From assembly GCA_002261195.1 (NCBI GenBank), contig MVBO01000093.1, forward strand, positions 1-58,410: a stretch of DNA of 58,410 bases, in the 5' to 3' direction. Below the pieces are notes generated by a model. It ran no database searches. It saw nothing but the letters and a program-made list of their open reading frames with translations, and had not been told where the DNA came from. Within the stretch, counting starts at the first letter, position 1, and every line of letters starts with the position of its first letter. This document shows positions 55,058-58,410 of the stretch, one piece after another. Source of the stretch: Bifiguratus adelaidae (lineage: Eukaryota; Mucoromycota; Endogonomycetes; Endogonales). The position numbers and the translations under genes were made by a program.

Positions 55058-56376
55058 ATGGCAGGTCTAGATTTGACGGTGCTGGGTCTCAATAGCGGGA
55101 CGTCCATGGTAAGTTGGAAAGAATTGGCCTATCAATGCCTGATATTGTCTATAGGATGGTGTGGATTGCGCATTGTGTCGATTCCGACAAGAGACACCGG
55201 AATCACCCATGCACTTCGAATTGCTCAAGGTCAGTAGCGTAGCTTCGGTATGATCCTGTTACTCAATGTGTCTACTAGTATGGTGAGGCGCCTTTGCCAC
55301 AACCAATCAAGAAGCGCGTCATGAACATGATTTTGCATAACAAGACGACGCCAGAAGAGCTTTCGGAAGTCAATGTCCAATTGGGTGAAACATTCGCCGC
55401 AGCTATCAAGTCCTTTGTGGCCGAGAATCATATCGACATTCACTCCATTGACGCTCTGGCATCCCATGGCCAAACCATCTGGCTCTTATCGATGCCCGAG
55501 GAAGGTCAAATCAAAAGCGCGCTCACCATGGCCGAAGGGGCCATCCTCGCCTCTCGGACTGGCATCACCGCTGTGACCGATTTCCGCATCAGTGATCAAG
55601 CAGCTGGACGTCAAGGTGCGCCGCTGATCGGCTTCTTTGACGCGCTGCTTCTTCGCCATCCGACCAAGCTGCGCGCTTGTCAAAACATTGGTGGTATTGC
55701 CAATGTATGTTTTATACCACCCGACAACCAAGGCGGAGTCGATGAATGCTACGACTTTGATACTGGACCAGGTAACGTATTTATTGATGCTGTCGTACGT
55801 CATTACACCAATGGCGAGGAAGAATATGACAAAGACGGTGCTCGGGGCAAGCGCGGCAAGGTAGATCAAGAGCTTGTGGACGAGTTTCTCAAGATGAAGT
55901 ACTTTCAATACGATCCTCCGAGAACAACCGGTCGGGAAGTCTTTCGGGATAGCCTTGCTCACGAGTTGATCCGCAAAGGTGAAGCCAAAGGACTGTCGCC
56001 GGATGACATTGTCGCGACTGTGACTCGCATTACTGCACAAGCCATTGATGAAATCTTTATGTGTGGTGGTGCACACAATCCCAACATTACCGAGTACATT
56101 CAAAAGCACTATCCAAACACCAAGATCTACATGCTGGGCAAGGCTGGCGTTCCGGGCGGTGCTAAAGAAGCCATTACTTTTGCGTGGCAAGGTATGGAAG
56201 CGATCATTGGACGATCAATCCCAGTTCCCACCCGCGTCGAAACCCGTCGAGAATTACCGTGCTGTGCTGCGCAAAGGCATGAATTTTGGAGCTTGGCGGG
56301 ACTATCTGCCCCCAGTCAAGTAAATGGTCAACTATGTCAATGGCAAAGTCGTCAACAACAAATGGTGAAGCTGTAA
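55058..56376 (+). CDS. anmK: Anhydro-N-acetylmuramic acid kinase, C-terminus altered
   Basis: Phosphorylates and opens 1,6-anhydro-MurNAc, a fragment of bacterial peptidoglycan. Exons 55058–55108, 55155–55229 and 55279 onward; the uninterrupted frame gives 407 residues. ATP- and sugar-binding motifs are present: [54 protein letters not shown] with the catalytic Asp. CGGAHNPN has one Gly fewer than the usual CGGGAHN. At about 56243 the expected C-terminus moves to another frame ([19 protein letters not shown]), and that frame meets a TAA just before [14 protein letters not shown] (ends 56368). So the gene as written ends in ~40 foreign residues. The enzyme is known from bacteria and some fungi; horizontal origin is plausible. 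Confidence 0.87.
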
Positions 56377-56723
56377 GGCAGACAAGCTATTGGATACCAG
56401 CAGTTTGACCTCGTTCTGAGTCTGCGGAAGCTTGCACGTCCATATCCGTGCAGTTGATAAGATTGTGTGCCCATCAAATAAATGTGGCGTACTTCTTTTG
56501 TCTAATTGCTGTTTGTGACACGTGCCGTCTCTCCAAAACTCAAGATGTCTTGCCTTCCGTGTTAGGCCAACGCCACTTTTCCGGACCCACCCGCTATTTC
56601 TAGACCCATGACTTTGGTAAATGACCGGAATGATGAATAAGCCCTCATTGTACCATGAGCCCTTGCCGCAGTTAAATTTCACTGGTATAAAACCCCGCAA
56701 TCGCCACTTTATTGGTATTCATC
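56377..56723 (+). promoter_or_regulatory. Promoter of cyanamide hydratase gene with TATA box
   Basis: TATAAAA at 56686–56692, 32 bp before the start codon. No other gene seen in this 350-bp interval. Confidence 0.5.
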
Positions 56724-57443
56724 ATGTCAACGCCGGAACACGTGAACGGGTGGAACGCCGTACCAAGAGACCCGTCCAAACTCTTGCCGCCCAATGCCAC
56801 CAAGGTCCATGAAGCCAAACATGTGCCGGTGGCCGAAATCCCGATTCCCGACTCTCCGGTAGCTCAAGCCGCCCTTGCCTACGTCCAGCAAGAACTGAAC
56901 CCTCAAACACTGAGTCATAGCATGCGTGCCTACATGTTTGGCATGGCTATCGCCAAGACGCAGTACCCAGAGTGGCGCTTCTCGCCCGAATGCTACTACC
57001 TCACCTGTCTCTTCCACGATCTCGCCACGACCCACAAGAACTTGCGGGCAACCCGACTGTCCTTTGAATTTTATGGTGGCATGTTGGCGCATCATTTCAT
57101 TGTTGATCATGCAGGAAGTGTTGATTTGGCCGAAAGTGTGGCGGAGGCTGTCATGCGCCATCAAGATTTCATACCTTATGGCGAGATTACGACCATTGGT
57201 CAATTGATCCAATTGGCTACGACCTTTGATAACATGGGCGCCAACGCAGACCTGGTTCATTCCCAAACCATCGAGGAAGTGGTCAAACAGTTTCCACGAA
57301 ATGGGTGGACAGGGTGTTTTGCCAATGTGGTCAAGGACGAAATCAAATTGAAGCCTTGGAGTCATACCACGAGCATGGGTCCTACACATCAGACCATCAT
57401 TGACGGTGTTGAAGCGAATCCAATCATGAAAAAGTACGATTAA
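56724..57443 (+). CDS. Cyanamide hydratase (HD-domain urea hydro-lyase)
   Basis: Converts cyanamide to urea; fungal members include yeast Ddi2/Ddi3. Intronless, 239 residues, the usual family length. The metal-binding HD-domain residues are visible: His in LSHSMRAYMFG, LFHDLATT with the HD pair, LAHHFIVDHA, and MRHQDF. A Trp/Pro-containing C-terminus (LKPWSHTT, MKKYD) fits the family. The first ATG after the TATA box is used. It is patchily distributed in fungi, often thought to be acquired horizontally. Its partner genes here give no clear pathway link, although urea release would feed nitrogen metabolism. Confidence 0.9.
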   Translation: MSTPEHVNGWNAVPRDPSKLLPPNATKVHEAKHVPVAEIPIPDSPVAQAALAYVQQELNPQTLSHSMRAYMFGMAIAKTQYPEWRFSPECYYLTCLFHDLATTHKNLRATRLSFEFYGGMLAHHFIVDHAGSVDLAESVAEAVMRHQDFIPYGEITTIGQLIQLATTFDNMGANADLVHSQTIEEVVKQFPRNGWTGCFANVVKDEIKLKPWSHTTSMGPTHQTIIDGVEANPIMKKYD

Positions 57444-57642
57444 TGTTCATTGTGCCTTGAGACAGAATGCCCAAGGAATAACTAAGGCTACCGATACTTC
57501 AATTCACTTTGTGAATAAAAGCCGTATCGACCATAGGAACATTGGTATTAGACGTAACGTTATATCTACATTTCTAAGGAATACTGCCATCAGCCGATAA
57601 GAAAAGCCTTAGACGCGCATCATTGCAAACATCTAACACCAG

Positions 57643-58410
57643 TTAGAACCAATTTCCATAAGCTCGCTTCTGATCGTATCCAAGCATTGTGCGTCCATCC
57701 GACCATATTACAGGTTGGCCAACGTCCATGGGGGCAGAGTAAAATAAGGTGCGACCGGCGTTGACCCGATTTGGATCGTTCGGCACTTGGTACATGAGTA
57801 TTGGTACTTGTTGTTGTTGCTGTTGGTCACGACTAATGGTTCGATAAGGACTTCCTTGATAGTAGTGGTTTGGCATAGGTATGAAGGAATTGGTGAGCAA
57901 GTGACCTGGATGACTGGATGTTGTTGTGTCGTACTCCGTTGGGACTGAGGACATGGAATCCTCCGCAGGATCAAAACTAAGGTCTGAGATATGTGAAGGA
58001 ACCTCGTTGCTGGCGTCGTAGTCATCTTGAATTTTCCTTAAGGAGTTTTCGGGTTTTGTATGGCCTCTTCCCGAAGGATCCATATTCCAAGCCCGTTTGA
58101 TCTGTTGCTGTGTAGCTGTATCTGACGAACCAGCGCCAGCTGTAGCGGAGGGCATGCCCCAAGGTGCCATGGCTGTGGCGGGTTTTCCATGCATGCGAGA
58201 CTTTGACTTTGAGCCCTGAGACTTGATAAGCAAAGCATACGATAGCGAGCATGACAACATACCACAGCTTTCGCGTTTGCAGGCGCGTATGGCTTGTCCA
58301 AATCTTCACCTAAAAGCCCTTCACTAAGCTCGCTGTCCACGGTAAATTTCATCATGGAGGGTTTCCTGTTTACTATATTGAGCACATCATTTGGGAATAT
58401 CGGATGCCGT
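57643..58410 (-). CDS. Unidentified Gln-rich protein, 5' end beyond window
   Basis: Two exons on the minus strand (58410 or beyond to 58263, and 58215–57643) join in frame; the frame stays open to the window edge, so the start may lie outside, although ATG codons occur near 58355. Contents: acidic segment SELSEGLLGEDLDKPY, Ser/Thr/Pro-rich disordered middle, a polyglutamine run (SRDQQQQQQVPILMYQVP) and a compact end (VNAGRTLFYSAPMDVGQP, GYDQKRAYGNWF). No domain recognised. An alternative with the intron retained would encode a hydrophobic stretch (WYVVMLAIVCFAYQV), so a membrane form by alternative splicing is possible. Confidence 0.55.

Noticed and set aside
1-58410. Operons, CRISPR arrays, insertion sequences, intact transposons
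   Set aside because: Genes have introns and separate promoters; no regular repeat-spacer pattern, terminal repeats or transposase/reverse transcriptase motifs were seen.

Overview
This window is nuclear DNA of a fungus. The evidence is about 107 short spliceosomal introns (mostly 41–70 bp, by my hand count), fungal gene families (FTR1/FET3, Yck-type casein kinase, Hul4, Sds23-like) and tightly packed genes on both strands. Several genes point to a lineage outside the well-known Dikarya yeasts and moulds: an ABCD4-type transporter (the animal lysosomal vitamin B12 exporter), a THUMPD3-type tRNA methyltransferase, a UPF1 with SQ-rich ends like animal UPF1, and a TFE/MITF-like bHLH factor. I infer an early-diverging fungus (for example Mucoromycota) but cannot prove it. 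No rRNA, tRNA, CRISPR array or recognisable intact transposon was seen.

Layout. 0.5–11 kb: indoleamine 2,3-dioxygenase, a type II membrane protein, the ribosome-assembly helicase DRS1 and a SNF2-family ATPase. 11–18 kb: a secreted double-psi-barrel protein, UPF1 and casein kinase 1. 18–27 kb: THUMPD3-like methyltransferase and ABCD4 (overlapping starts), V-ATPase subunit A and proteasome ATPase RPT1 (shared promoter), and a GPI-anchored protein. 27–36 kb: a GH35 beta-galactosidase with an in-frame stop, an unidentified basic-tailed protein, UBE3D-like E3 and an LYR protein (start codons 37 bp apart), then 1.5 kb of relic reading frames. 36–47 kb: HUL4, PTRHD1, SDS23-like CBS protein, bHLH factor, GCV3 and DUG1. 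47–52 kb: the divergent FTR1/FET3 iron-uptake pair, with three exact iron-GATA boxes (ATCWGATAA) between them and three more beyond FET3. 52–58 kb: a damaged sugar transporter divergent from anhydro-N-acetylmuramate kinase, a cyanamide hydratase and a glutamine-rich protein running off the edge.

How the genes work together. FTR1 and FET3 form the high-affinity iron permease/ferroxidase complex and look co-regulated by a Fep1/SreA-type GATA repressor. The sugar transporter and anmK look like a module for importing and phosphorylating a bacterial cell-wall sugar, and both carry lesions. Most other genes are housekeeping genes arranged as head-to-head pairs with very short shared promoters. Five introns start with GC instead of GT, which is a high share. 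All exon joins were derived by hand from reading frame, splice signals and family conservation; no alignment or search was run.
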